64,000 nucleotides of DNA from an uncultured Pelagibacteraceae bacterium (GTDB taxonomy: Bacteria; Pseudomonadota; Alphaproteobacteria; Pelagibacterales; Pelagibacteraceae): positions 1-64,000 of the forward strand of contig CACNYF010000003.1 in the NCBI GenBank assembly GCA_902624535.1, read 5' to 3'. The position numbers and the translations under genes are program-made. Below the pieces are notes generated by a model. The model did no database searches. It was not told where the DNA came from and was given only the letters and a program-made list of their open reading frames with translations. Each line of letters opens with the position of its first letter. Position 1 is the stretch's first letter. Positions 15,189 to 24,231 of this stretch are shown one piece after another.

Positions 15189-15865
15189 TGGATTTTGAAT
15201 TAATGGTAAATAGTTTTCCAAAGTTGCTAAATGCTACTTTGATTACCCTTAAACTATTATCTTCATCCCTTATTCTAGGACTTTTTATTGGATTAGGATT
15301 TGCAATCATGAGAATGAATAATAATAAAATAATTAATAAATTTGCTTATGGATATTCTTATATTTTTAGAGGGACACCTCTATTGGTTCAAATATTCATA
15401 ATTTATTTTGGTTTAGGTCAAATTGAATATTTAAGAACAACTTTTTTGTGGGTAATATTAAAAGAACCTTATTGGTGTGCGATAATAGCATTTTCGTTAA
15501 ATACTGGCGCTTATACATCAGAAATATTGAGATCAGCTTTTCAAACTATAAAACTAGGATATTTAGAAGCTGGAAGAAGCCTAGGAATACCTTCTAAAAT
15601 TATTTTTACAAAAATACAAATTCCTATTGCAATTAAACAATCTTTACCAGCTTATGGTAATGAAATTATTTTAATGCTTAAAGGAACATCTCTAGCAAGC
15701 ACAGTCACACTTATGGACTTAACAGGTGTTGCTAAGTATATAATCTCAACAACATTTAAGCCTGTTGAAGTATTTATTGTGGCAGGAGGTATTTACTTGT
15801 TTATGACTTTTATAATTCATAATGTAATTAAATATTTAGAAAAAAAATATGGATTTCAAACATGA
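15188..15865 (+). CDS. Amino-acid ABC transporter permease, second subunit
   Basis: The partner of the preceding permease, 225 residues, with FRGTPLLVQIFIIYFGLGQ early and the EAA loop YLEAGRSLGIPSKIIFTKIQIPIAIKQSLPAYGNE. The two subunits should form the membrane channel for the binding protein at 13629. The next gene is a nitrilase overlapping it by four bases; no ATP-binding subunit gene is found in the operon or elsewhere in the window, so the ATPase must be encoded elsewhere or shared. Confidence 0.92.
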   Translation: MDFELMVNSFPKLLNATLITLKLLSSSLILGLFIGLGFAIMRMNNNKIINKFAYGYSYIFRGTPLLVQIFIIYFGLGQIEYLRTTFLWVILKEPYWCAIIAFSLNTGAYTSEILRSAFQTIKLGYLEAGRSLGIPSKIIFTKIQIPIAIKQSLPAYGNEIILMLKGTSLASTVTLMDLTGVAKYIISTTFKPVEVFIVAGGIYLFMTFIIHNVIKYLEKKYGFQT

Positions 15866-16647
15866 AAATAGCATGCATACAATTATCAAGTGGAGAAAAT
15901 TATGATAGTAATTTTAAAGATATTATTAAATATGTATATCAAGCTATAAAAAATAAATCTGATTTAATTATTACACCTGAAACTTCTTCTTTGATGTCTA
16001 GTAGTAGAGAAACACTTTTTAAATATTCATTTGAAATGAATAAAGATCCAATTTTGAAGAAAATTAAAGAAGTATCAAAAAAATATAAGAAATGGATTTT
16101 ACTTGGATCAATTTGCGTTAAGGTTAAAAACAAACTCAGAAATAGATCGATATTAGTTGGACCGAATGGAAAAATTGTAAAATTTTATGATAAAATTAAT
16201 ATGTTCGATGTTAAAATTCCAAATAAAGAGCAACATAAAGAAAGTAAAACTTTTAAAGCAGGAAATAAATTAGTCACTGCCAATTTACCTTGGGGCAAAA
16301 TAGGTTTTACAATCTGTTTTGATCTGAGATTTCCTGAACTTTATAGGAATTTATCAAAAAAAAATTTAAGCTTTATAGCTGTTCCATCAGCTTTCACAAA
16401 GTTTACGGGACAAAAACATTGGATAACACTTTTAAGAGCAAGAGCTATTGAAAATTTTTGTTATATTTTTGCACCAGCTCAAACTGGTAAAAATACTCCT
16501 AAAAGAGAAACATTTGGTCATACAGCAATTATTTCACCAGATGGAAAAGTATTAGCATTAAAAAAATTTGGGAAAGGAGTGATATATTCAAAAATTAATC
16601 CAAAACATTCCATGGATTTAAGAAAAATAATACCAAGTTTAGTTTAA
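15862..16647 (+). CDS. Carbon-nitrogen hydrolase (Nit1/Nit2-type amidase)
   Basis: A 261-residue nitrilase-superfamily amidase with the full triad: Glu40 (TPETSS), Lys111 (YDKINMFD) and Cys152 (TICFDLRFPEL). The MFDVKIPNKEQHKES segment is typical of the Nit subgroup that hydrolyses deaminated glutathione or omega-amides such as 2-oxoglutaramate. It overlaps the last permease gene by four bases (ATGA), so it may act on an amide imported by that transporter, or simply share its transcription. Exact substrate is not decided. Confidence 0.85.
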   Translation: MKIACIQLSSGENYDSNFKDIIKYVYQAIKNKSDLIITPETSSLMSSSRETLFKYSFEMNKDPILKKIKEVSKKYKKWILLGSICVKVKNKLRNRSILVGPNGKIVKFYDKINMFDVKIPNKEQHKESKTFKAGNKLVTANLPWGKIGFTICFDLRFPELYRNLSKKNLSFIAVPSAFTKFTGQKHWITLLRARAIENFCYIFAPAQTGKNTPKRETFGHTAIISPDGKVLALKKFGKGVIYSKINPKHSMDLRKIIPSLV

Positions 16648-16674
16648 TTTAAGTTAAAAAATTAATTAGTAATA

Positions 16675-17064
16675 TTAATATTTGGTATACTCTTTAATCT
16701 CTTTAATTTTAGAACCAGTTTTATTGTTTATTTCTAATTTTAATTTTGCTCTCTCATCGTTTAGGAAGTGAACATCCCTTGATAATTTAATGAATTTTTC
16801 TCCAAACTCCGAATTTTTTTCACAAAGTCTCTTATCATCTTCTATTACCCAAAGTTTTGAATTTATTTCTTTTAGCGAGTTATATAAACTTATAATTTCA
16901 CTGTAATCTTTAATATTTGTATTTAATTGATCTTTTAAAATTTTATACTCATCTTTTATATAATTTAGTTTCTCAGGATCTTTAATTTTTTCAGATTTAA
17001 TTTCTAAAATCGAAATTTTATCTAACAATTCACCAACTGAAACTTCTACTAAAATTTTATTCAT
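16675..17064 (-). CDS. DUF6165 family protein
   Basis: A 129-residue, highly charged, mostly alpha-helical protein starting ILVEVSVGELLDKISILEIKSEKI, which matches the DUF6165 pattern. Heptad-like leucine and isoleucine spacing suggests a coiled coil. Such proteins commonly sit beside surface-glycan glycosyltransferases, and here it diverges from a family 9 glycosyltransferase across 32 bases. Its molecular function is unknown. Confidence 0.65.
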   Translation of the reverse strand: MNKILVEVSVGELLDKISILEIKSEKIKDPEKLNYIKDEYKILKDQLNTNIKDYSEIISLYNSLKEINSKLWVIEDDKRLCEKNSEFGEKFIKLSRDVHFLNDERAKLKLEINNKTGSKIKEIKEYTKY

Positions 17065-17096
17065 ATAAATTTATATTATGTTAAGTTGTTAAAAAT

Positions 17097-18038
17097 ATGT
17101 CTAACATTCTTGTAATTAAACATGGATCTTTAGGAGATATAGCTCAAGCAAGTGGTGCAATTCAAGACATATCTGACAATCACAGATCTGATAATTTATA
17201 CTTATTAACAACTAAGCCTTTTATAAATTTATTTAAAAAAAATCATAATTTTAAAGATATAATTTTAGATAAAAGACTTTCTAGATTTAACTTAATTTAT
17301 TTGTATTTATTAATGAGAAGATTAAAAAAATATAAATTTACAAAAGTATATGATCTTCAAAATTCTAATCGAACAAATTTTTATAAAAAAATTCTTTTTC
17401 CTAAATCGGGATTAGATATTTGGTCCTCCACAGAAACAACTTTACCTGAAGGAATTAGTAAAAAACAGTTTGATCAAGATGGAGTTTTAAAAAGATTTGA
17501 TCATCAGTTAAAATCATCAGGTATAAGCACTAAAAATGTGTTGAAACCTGATTTTTCCTGGAGTTGTGAAGATATAAGTGATTTAAAAACTAAATATAAT
17601 TTAAAAAAATATATTATTTTATTTCCATTTTCATCTCCAGGCTTAACTATCAAAAGATGGCCTTACTTTAATAATTTAATTGAGAAAATAAATTCACAAT
17701 ATTCTAATGAATTTCAAATTATAGTTGCACCAGGACCAAATGAAATAAAGTTAGCAAGTGAATTTGATGCAGTATGCATTTTAGACAATGGAGTTGCAGT
17801 CAATATTTGTAAATTAGCTTCTCTTATTAAAGAAAGTTCATTTGTTGTTTCAAATGATACAGGACCAGCTCATATGGCTGCTCATTTAAATAAGAAAGGT
17901 TTAGTATTATTTGGATCTCATACGACTGCAGAAAAAGTTAGCATTGAAACTGAATATTTTAAAGCAATCCAGGTTTCAGATTTAAGCAAACTATCTCCAG
18001 AAAATGTTTTTGAAAAACTAAAATCGTCTATTTCTTAA
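17097..18038 (+). CDS. Glycosyltransferase family 9 (heptosyltransferase-like)
   Basis: A 313-residue GT-B enzyme starting NILVIKHGSLGDIAQASGAI, the acceptor-loop pattern of ADP-heptose LPS heptosyltransferases, and ending with the donor-site stretch VVSNDTGPAHMAAHLNKKGLVLFG. It probably adds a sugar to an outer-membrane lipooligosaccharide core at the inner face of the cytoplasmic membrane. The donor sugar cannot be read from sequence. Its 3' end overlaps the convergent AbrB-type gene by 11 bases. Confidence 0.85.
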   Translation: MSNILVIKHGSLGDIAQASGAIQDISDNHRSDNLYLLTTKPFINLFKKNHNFKDIILDKRLSRFNLIYLYLLMRRLKKYKFTKVYDLQNSNRTNFYKKILFPKSGLDIWSSTETTLPEGISKKQFDQDGVLKRFDHQLKSSGISTKNVLKPDFSWSCEDISDLKTKYNLKKYIILFPFSSPGLTIKRWPYFNNLIEKINSQYSNEFQIIVAPGPNEIKLASEFDAVCILDNGVAVNICKLASLIKESSFVVSNDTGPAHMAAHLNKKGLVLFGSHTTAEKVSIETEYFKAIQVSDLSKLSPENVFEKLKSSIS

Positions 18039-19110
18039 ACTTTTCAATTACTTTTAAAAAAACAGGAACAGTAAATAGAATAAACAAAAGTCTAATGATA
18101 TGATGAAAGGCCACAAAATCTGGCTCTAAATCAAATGCAATAGCAATAACTGCAACTTCATAAATACCTCCAGGACAAAAAGCTAATATCAAAGTCATAA
18201 GACTATTCTCTACAAAAAAATTTGCAAAGTATGCTGCTAATAAACCAAGTATTACTAAAATGACTGTAGCAACTATGCTATGAAGAGAGTTATTTGCAAT
18301 TTCTTTTATAGTTTTGTTTGCAAATCTGCACCCAACGGATGCCCCCAAAACTAACAAACAAAAGTTGATGGTTGTTTCTGGTAACTTATAAGAAGCAATT
18401 TCTGTTATTTGTAAAATTCCGCTTGCCACTAAAGTCCCCGATAGTAAAGCAGCAGGAACTTTAATCTTATCAAATATAAATATTAAAATTAATGACCCAA
18501 CAATTAATAAAGCTAAATTGAAATGATCCTGAGCCATATAATTATAATCATTAATAATTAAAGCCTCTTGATTAGACGAACTCACAATTATAAATGGAAA
18601 AACTGTAATAATAATAATTAATCTAATTAAATGAGATGTAGCAACTTGGGACAAATCTGATTTTTCATATTCAGCTAAAATTATTAATGGACCTAATGCT
18701 CCGGGTGCTGCAGAAAATATTGATGCTTTTTTTTGATATCCTGAAAATTTCTGTAGATATTTTGAAACTACATAAATACTTATTATTATATAAATAAGCA
18801 TTATCAAAGTTGTCCATATCCAATCTAACATTTGATTAAATAAATTTTGATCAATATAATTTCCTATATAAAGACCCAGAATTATTAAAACTGAGCTTAA
18901 AGCTAAACGAGGCATAATTATTTTAAGACCAGCTAATGCGGCTATTGAAGTTATAATCATAGGTCCGATCATCCAAGCAAGTGGTACATTAAAATAATCA
19001 GCGATAATTGCACTTGGTATCGATACTAGAATTACAAGAAAAAATTTCGGTGAAATCAATAATTTAAATTCTTTTTTGTTTATTGGTATATCTCTTACAA
19101 AGTTTATCAT
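18028..19110 (-). CDS. AbrB family membrane transporter
   Basis: A 360-residue integral membrane protein built of two repeats of about five helices with the family motifs PLAWMIGPMI, near residue 50, and CPGGIYEVAVIAIAFDLEPDFVAFHHIIRLL near the C-terminus. The family, once mislabelled as ammonia monooxygenase regulators, is thought to comprise carboxylate permeases or exporters. It diverges from the tctCBA operon and shares its promoter region, hinting at a related substrate. Function is not established. Confidence 0.8.
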   Translation of the reverse strand: MINFVRDIPINKKEFKLLISPKFFLVILVSIPSAIIADYFNVPLAWMIGPMIITSIAALAGLKIIMPRLALSSVLIILGLYIGNYIDQNLFNQMLDWIWTTLIMLIYIIISIYVVSKYLQKFSGYQKKASIFSAAPGALGPLIILAEYEKSDLSQVATSHLIRLIIIITVFPFIIVSSSNQEALIINDYNYMAQDHFNLALLIVGSLILIFIFDKIKVPAALLSGTLVASGILQITEIASYKLPETTINFCLLVLGASVGCRFANKTIKEIANNSLHSIVATVILVILGLLAAYFANFFVENSLMTLILAFCPGGIYEVAVIAIAFDLEPDFVAFHHIIRLLFILFTVPVFLKVIEKFKK

Positions 19111-19119
19111 TATTCTTCA

Positions 19120-19148
19120 TTGACACTAAATCTTAATATATGTTTAAT
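19120..19148 (+). promoter_or_regulatory. Strong sigma70-type promoter of tctC
   Basis: TTGACA (19120-19125) and TTTAAT (19143-19148) are separated by 17 bases, about 35 bases upstream of the tctC start. The -35 is a perfect consensus and the -10 has five of six bases. The tracked ORF for tctC begins inside this -35, which is a further reason to use the downstream start. A second -10-like TATAAT lies a few bases further on. Confidence 0.65.
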
Positions 19149-19182
19149 CAGTATAATTATAATTATAATAAGAGAGGAAATA

Positions 19183-20157
19183 ATGAAACTAATTAAAACT
19201 TTTATTTCAGTTTTATTTTCTGCAGCTCTTCTTTTTTCATCTACAAGCTCATTTGCGGTTGATAAGTTACACTTCTTAATCGGTGGTGGTGCTGGTGGTG
19301 GTTGGGATGGAACTGCTAGAGGTACTGGAGAAGCATTGACTAAAGCTGGCTTTTTAAAAAGCGCATCATTTGAAAATATGTCAGGTGGTGGAGGTGGTAA
19401 GGCTTTAGCTTACTTAATAAATAATGCCCCAAAAGATACTGTTTTAGTTCAATCAACACCTTTGGTTTTAAGATCAATCACAAGACATAAAGGATATGTT
19501 AAAGGTAGTGGAACTTTATCTTACAAAGATGTTAAACCGATTGCAGGAGTAATTGGAGATTATGGTGCAATAGTAGTTGCTAAAAATTCACCAATTAAAA
19601 ATTTTAAAGATGCTGTAGATCAATACAAAAAAGATCCAAAATCAATTAAAATGGCTGGTGGATCTGTAAGAGGAAGTATGGACCATTTAATTGGAGCATT
19701 AGCATTTCAAGCTGCTGGAGCAAATCCAAATGATGTGATTTACGTTCCTTATGATGCAGGTGGAAAAGCTTTAGCTGGACTTTTATCTGGTGAAACTCAA
19801 ATTCTTTCAACTGGTTTGGGAGAAGTAATGGGAGCAAGAGACCAAGTTAGAATTATTGGTATTACTGCGCCAAGTAGAGTAGGTGATGCACCTGATGCAC
19901 CAACTTTAAAAGAGCAAGGTTATGACGTGCAATTTGTTAACTGGAGAGGTTTCTTTGCACCAAAAAGCATGAGTATGAGTGACTACAATAAAATCTCTAA
20001 AATGCTTGGCGATGTTCAAAAAACACCAGAGTGGGAAGCGGTTAGAAAAAGAAATGCATGGGTAAATATATATAACCCAGGTTCTAAATTTGATGCTTTC
20101 TTAGAGAAACAAACTGTTGAAATGACAGCTCTTATGAAAAAATTAGGAGTAATATAA
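19183..20157 (+). CDS. tctC: Tripartite tricarboxylate transporter binding protein TctC
   Basis: The ORF track starts at a TTG at 19120, but the ATG at 19183 follows a good ribosome-binding site (AGAGAGGAAA) and gives a normal signal peptide ending SSFAVDK. The mature protein carries the TctC/Bug glycine-rich ligand loop LIGGGAGGGWDGTARGTGEAL, then NMSGGGGGKALAYL and YVPYDAGGKALAGLLSGE. It captures a carboxylate in the periplasm and hands it to TctA/TctB. The ligand is not certain; Bug proteins bind citrate, aromatic acids, nicotinate and others. A strong hairpin follows the stop codon. Confidence 0.92.
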   Translation: MKLIKTFISVLFSAALLFSSTSSFAVDKLHFLIGGGAGGGWDGTARGTGEALTKAGFLKSASFENMSGGGGGKALAYLINNAPKDTVLVQSTPLVLRSITRHKGYVKGSGTLSYKDVKPIAGVIGDYGAIVVAKNSPIKNFKDAVDQYKKDPKSIKMAGGSVRGSMDHLIGALAFQAAGANPNDVIYVPYDAGGKALAGLLSGETQILSTGLGEVMGARDQVRIIGITAPSRVGDAPDAPTLKEQGYDVQFVNWRGFFAPKSMSMSDYNKISKMLGDVQKTPEWEAVRKRNAWVNIYNPGSKFDAFLEKQTVEMTALMKKLGVI

Positions 20158-20178
20158 TCTTTCGAGATTATTTAAATT

Positions 20179-20225
20179 AGAGCAGTGAGAATTAGTCCAA
20201 CTAAATTTATCTCACTGCTCTTTTT
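20179..20225 (+). terminator. Terminator-like hairpin overlapping the tctB start codon
   Basis: AGAGCAGTGAGA pairs perfectly with TCTCACTGCTCT (12 bp, 19-base loop) and is followed by TTTT, the form of an intrinsic terminator. It begins 21 bases after the tctC stop. The GTG start of tctB (20185-20187) lies inside the 5' arm, so in the folded mRNA the start codon would be paired. It should protect and terminate much of the tctC message and limit tctB-tctA expression. Confidence 0.85.
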
Positions 20226-20655
20226 AGTTTTATCAGTTCTTTACTTATATTCAGCTTATAATATTCAAGTATTTGCATTTGATGAAAATGCACCTTTTAA
20301 TGCTAGAACGTTTCCAATTTATTTAGGTTATGCTGGTATCTTTTTATCTTCGTTAAAAATAATTTTACCTGAAAAAACTACAGTTATTGTTGATCACAAA
20401 GTTCTAGATTATAAAAGTATAATTTACTTAATCATAGTTTCAGTAATTTATGGCGCTGTGATTTTAAAAATAGGTTATTTCTTATCAACTTCATTATTTT
20501 TAATATCTTCTTATTATTTACTGGGTGAAAGACGTTGGATTTGGATGTTTACATTATCCTTTCCATTTGTTGCTATATTTATGTATCTGCTACATGGAGT
20601 TTTAAATATTTATTTAAGAGATCCACTTCTTCAATATTTAGGAATTATAGGATGA
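20185..20655 (+). CDS. tctB: Tripartite tricarboxylate transporter small membrane protein TctB
   Basis: A 156-residue protein with four predicted helices, the usual size and topology of TctB. The first helix (FISLLFLVLSVLYLYSAYNIQ) begins only seven codons after the GTG start, and no in-frame ATG, GTG or TTG lies before it, so the start within the hairpin is probably real. Its stop overlaps the true tctA start (ATGA). TctB supports the large TctA permease in the inner membrane. Confidence 0.85.
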   Translation: MRISPTKFISLLFLVLSVLYLYSAYNIQVFAFDENAPFNARTFPIYLGYAGIFLSSLKIILPEKTTVIVDHKVLDYKSIIYLIIVSVIYGAVILKIGYFLSTSLFLISSYYLLGERRWIWMFTLSFPFVAIFMYLLHGVLNIYLRDPLLQYLGIIG

Positions 20656-22151
20656 TTGAGGGAATACTAATAGGTTTATCTACAGCTTTATCTTTTACAA
20701 ACATACTTATGGTAATGGTCGGTTGTTTTGCAGGGACCATAATTGGAATGTTGCCAGGGTTAGGTCCGATGACTGCAATTGCTTTGATGATACCTATAAC
20801 TTATGGCTTTGATCCATCAACAGGTTTAATTTTAATGGCAGGAGTTTATTATGGTGCTGTCTTTGGTGGCTCAACATCATCAATATTATTAAATGCTCCA
20901 GGTGTACCAGGAACTGTTGCAACTGCCTTTGATGGCTATCCAATGGCACAACAGGGTAAAGCTGGAAAAGCGCTAGCTATTGCTGCTTATAGTTCATTTG
21001 CTGGTGGAACTATTTCTGCAATATTTTTACTTATAGCGGCACCAAGTTTATCTAAAGTAAGTTTATCTTTTCAGTCCCCTGATTATTTTGCTCTAATGAT
21101 TTTAGGGTTAACAGCAATTTCAGCTTTTTCATCAAAAGGCCAATTTTTAAAAGCAATGATGATGGTTATTTTAGGATTAATGCTTGCAACTGTAGGTCAA
21201 GACTCTTTATCAGATATTACAAGATTTACTTTTAATAATATGAATTTAACTGATGGAATAAGTTTTGTGCTTATAGTAATGGCAACTTTTGCAATGAGTG
21301 AGGCTTTAACAATAATATTTAGAGGAAAAGATCCAAATAGAGCCGCTAAACAAATTTCTTTAACCGAACTAGGTTCAATTAAAGTGAATAAAGAAGAAAC
21401 AATTAAAATGGCAAAAACAATACCAAGATCATCAATATTAGGTTTTTTAATTGGAGTTTTACCTGGCGCTGGTGCAACGATTGCCTCTTTTTTAGCTTAT
21501 GGAATGGAAAGAAATTACGTTAACGAAGAAGAGAAAAAGAAATTTGGAAAAGGAAGTGTACATGGTCTTTCTGCTCCAGAAACAGCGAATAATGCTGCGT
21601 GTTCTGGATCATTTGTTCCATTATTAACTTTAGGAATTCCAGGAAGTGGTACTACTGCTGTAATGTTAGGAGCGCTGTTAGGATTTGGTATTCAACCTGG
21701 TCCAAGACTTTATCAAACTAATCCTGAAATTTTTTGGTCAGTTATAATGTCTATGTATATCGGAATGGTAATACTACTAATACTTAACCTTCCTTTAATT
21801 CCATATATTGCTAGAATTTTAGCTGTTCCTAGAAACTTTTTAATTCCATTGATATTATTTTTCTCCGTTACAGGAATTTATTTAATGTCTTTTAATAATT
21901 TTGATATTTTTTTGATGATTGGAATTGCGTTAGTTGCAACATTCCTTCGGCTTTATGATTTTCCAATGCCACCCTTAATTTTAGCTTTTGTTTTAGGAGG
22001 ACTTATGGAGGAAACATTAAGAAGATCGTTGTTGATCAGTGATGGGTCTCCTAGTTTTCTGTGGGAAAGACCAATAACACTTATTATCTTATTGGTAACA
22101 ACTATTATTGTTGGCTGGCAAATATTTTCAACTTTTAGAAAAAAAAACTAA
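20652..22151 (+). CDS. tctA: Tripartite tricarboxylate transporter large permease TctA
   Basis: The tracked ORF extends back to 20535 inside tctB, but the ATG at 20652, overlapping the tctB stop, gives the typical start MIEGILIGLSTALSF and a 499-residue protein with about twelve helices. The family repeat GTIIGMLPGLGPMTAIALMIPITYGFDP, early, and its echo LIGVLPGAGATIASFLAYGMERN, later, are both clear, as is GVYYGAVFGGSTSSILLNAPGVPG. It is the transport channel for the carboxylate bound by TctC, driven by ion gradients. Confidence 0.95.
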   Translation: MIEGILIGLSTALSFTNILMVMVGCFAGTIIGMLPGLGPMTAIALMIPITYGFDPSTGLILMAGVYYGAVFGGSTSSILLNAPGVPGTVATAFDGYPMAQQGKAGKALAIAAYSSFAGGTISAIFLLIAAPSLSKVSLSFQSPDYFALMILGLTAISAFSSKGQFLKAMMMVILGLMLATVGQDSLSDITRFTFNNMNLTDGISFVLIVMATFAMSEALTIIFRGKDPNRAAKQISLTELGSIKVNKEETIKMAKTIPRSSILGFLIGVLPGAGATIASFLAYGMERNYVNEEEKKKFGKGSVHGLSAPETANNAACSGSFVPLLTLGIPGSGTTAVMLGALLGFGIQPGPRLYQTNPEIFWSVIMSMYIGMVILLILNLPLIPYIARILAVPRNFLIPLILFFSVTGIYLMSFNNFDIFLMIGIALVATFLRLYDFPMPPLILAFVLGGLMEETLRRSLLISDGSPSFLWERPITLIILLVTTIIVGWQIFSTFRKKN

Positions 22152-22564
22152 ACGTATATTTTATCAGCCAAACCATAACATAGTGCCGCGCTTAATATCG
22201 TTAAAATCCCAGAAGCTATAACTCCTTCACTATTTGTTTTTTCGTTATGGCCAAGTTTATTTATATAAATTGTATAAACCCCTACAAAAAAATAAAATAT
22301 ATTTTGAGCAAAAATTAATGTGAAGAAACCCCAGGTGCCAGTTAATCCATCACTTTTAATGAACATAATATATATAGCAACTAATACTGAGGCTATAAAT
22401 GGTGCTCCAAAAAATCTAACCATAACAGCTGCTGAATGATCTATATTATATTTATCTAAAAATGATTTAGTACCTATAACAGTTCTAAAAGCGTAAACTG
22501 CATAAACAATAAAGTGCAGAATGAAAATAACTAGATAAATTATTCCGTTAAATTTTTCGATCAT
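22148..22564 (-). CDS. Hypothetical four-helix membrane protein
   Basis: A 138-residue protein with four hydrophobic segments (around residues 8-27, 47-68, 76-98 and 117-133) and short charged loops; a conserved-looking DHSAAVMVRFFGAP precedes the second helix. I do not recognise the family with confidence. It overlaps the end of tctA by four bases in convergent orientation, and lies 10 bases downstream of the glycosyltransferase gene on the same strand, so it may be the last gene of that operon. Confidence 0.65.
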   Translation of the reverse strand: MIEKFNGIIYLVIFILHFIVYAVYAFRTVIGTKSFLDKYNIDHSAAVMVRFFGAPFIASVLVAIYIMFIKSDGLTGTWGFFTLIFAQNIFYFFVGVYTIYINKLGHNEKTNSEGVIASGILTILSAALCYGLADKIYV

Positions 22565-22574
22565 TTAAAAAACC

Positions 22575-23657
22575 TTATAAGATTCTCTTATAGCTTTCAA
22601 TTATCTTGTCCCAGTGAAAATTTTCTGAATGAATTTTGGCTTCTTTGCCTAGATTTAAATATTTACTTTTTTCTAATAAATTATCTATACTTGTATAAAT
22701 ATCATCAAGATTATTTCCATCACATATTAATCCTGTTTTATCATGAATTATGGCATCTGACGCTCCACCGTCTTTTCCACCAATTGAAGGAATTCCGTAT
22801 TGAGCTGCTTCTATAAAAGAAATACCAAAACCTTCCACTGAAGATTTATAAATTATTGAAGGCATAATAAAAATATTAGATTTTGCAACCAACGCATTTT
22901 TAAGTTCGTTTGAAATATCACTTAAAAATACTACATAATTATCAAGTTTTAATTCTATGACTAATTTTTTTAAATTCTCTTCTTCATCACCATATCCAAT
23001 ACATGTATAAGTAATATCAGGGTATTTTTCTTTTAGATTTCTGATTGCCATAATGACTTTTTCATGATTTTTTCTTTTATCAAATCTAGAAACTGTAATT
23101 AGTCTTTGTTTTTTTCCTTTAAGCATTTCATCAGCCTGTTTAAGATCATCTTTTGGAATTTCTTCAACTGGATCTACACCAGGATTAATCACTATTAGTC
23201 TTCTTTCCTCAACACCGAGATTAATAGCTAAATTTTTTGTAAAATTTGAATTTGCAACAACATGATCTACATTATTTAAAACTTCGAGTACTTTTTTATT
23301 TAATCTTGAACCTTTTGGGTGATTAATTTCTTTTGAATGAATTAAACAAATTTTTTTCTTTGGTGACTTTATAAGTTCTAAACTTTTCCAATGATCTGCT
23401 ATTATACAATTGACATTCTTATTTTCCTTTAAATATTCGTTAATCAACAATGATTTTCTATATTTTCTTAAAAGCTTTACTCCACTAACTCTTTCAATTG
23501 TGAAAGAAACTTTATCATCAAATTTTTTATGATCTTCATGATAATCAGCAAATACTTTAACTAAATCAAGTTTAGACAACGATCTAGCCAGTCCCCACAT
23601 CAGATTTTGCATGCCACCAACGTCGGGTGGAAAAGTTCTAGTTATTATTAAATACAT
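22575..23657 (-). CDS. Glycosyltransferase family 4
   Basis: A 360-residue GT-B enzyme. The N-terminus ITRTFPPDVGGMQNLMWGLARSL is the family 4 acceptor-domain start; the donor domain has TVSRFDKRKNHEKVIMAI and the retaining-enzyme E-x7-E region around VEGFGISFIEAAQYGIPSIG. It would transfer a nucleotide-sugar residue to a surface glycan or lipid in the cytoplasm. Its start overlaps the stop of the redoxin gene by one base. Confidence 0.88.
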   Translation of the reverse strand: MYLIITRTFPPDVGGMQNLMWGLARSLSKLDLVKVFADYHEDHKKFDDKVSFTIERVSGVKLLRKYRKSLLINEYLKENKNVNCIIADHWKSLELIKSPKKKICLIHSKEINHPKGSRLNKKVLEVLNNVDHVVANSNFTKNLAINLGVEERRLIVINPGVDPVEEIPKDDLKQADEMLKGKKQRLITVSRFDKRKNHEKVIMAIRNLKEKYPDITYTCIGYGDEEENLKKLVIELKLDNYVVFLSDISNELKNALVAKSNIFIMPSIIYKSSVEGFGISFIEAAQYGIPSIGGKDGGASDAIIHDKTGLICDGNNLDDIYTSIDNLLEKSKYLNLGKEAKIHSENFHWDKIIESYKRIL

Positions 23658-24211
23658 TAATTAGATGACCACTTAATACCACAACCCATACTTGGAAATT
23701 GTTCTTCTGGACCTTTACCAGTTTCAGATACTTGCTTCATTGCTATAAACAAATCGCTATCTCCTGATCTTATGGGTTTTAATTCTCTTAATTCTCTTAT
23801 TCTTCCTCTGTATTGGAGACCAAAATCTTTATCGTAACCAAAAAAATCAGGTGTACAAACAGCATCATATTTTCTTGCAATATCTTGAGTTTCATCAATT
23901 AGATAAGGAAAATTAAATTTATGTTTTCTTGCAAATTCTATCATGTTTTCAAATGAATCTTCTGGATAGTTAATTGGATCATTAGAGCATATGGCCACAG
24001 ATTTAATTCCTAAATCATTTAATTTATTACAGTCTTCAACTACATCTTTAATTATAGCTTTAACATAAGGACAGTGATTACAAATGAACATGACTAATGT
24101 TCCATTTTCACCTTTCATATCATTTAATGATATCATTTTATTTTCAGTGGATTTTAATTGGAAATCTTCTGCTTTTTTTCCAAAATCACATATTGGTGTT
24201 TTAATTGGCAT
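23657..24211 (-). CDS. Thioredoxin-fold redoxin (AhpC/TSA-like)
   Basis: A 184-residue thioredoxin-family protein with a redox motif C44-N-H-C47 in MFICNHCPYVKAI and the cis-proline region CTPDFFGYDKD. It resembles the family of small cytoplasmic redoxins annotated as thioredoxin-family or AhpC/TSA-like; CNHC is an uncommon active site and might bind metal or haem-like ligands, which is not shown. There is no signal peptide. It is probably first in a short operon with the glycosyltransferase and diverges from the gamma-carbonic-anhydrase-like gene. Confidence 0.82.
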   Translation of the reverse strand: MPIKTPICDFGKKAEDFQLKSTENKMISLNDMKGENGTLVMFICNHCPYVKAIIKDVVEDCNKLNDLGIKSVAICSNDPINYPEDSFENMIEFARKHKFNFPYLIDETQDIARKYDAVCTPDFFGYDKDFGLQYRGRIRELRELKPIRSGDSDLFIAMKQVSETGKGPEEQFPSMGCGIKWSSN

Positions 24212-24231
24212 AGTGTGTTAATATATAAATT

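Noticed and set aside
19120-19182. Upstream TTG start for TctC
   Set aside because: The TTG is part of the -35 hexamer of the promoter, and the extension would spoil the signal peptide.
20535-20651. Long N-terminal extension of TctA as given in the ORF track
   Set aside because: This part overlaps the tctB coding region in another frame; the ATG at 20652 overlapping the tctB stop gives the normal family start.
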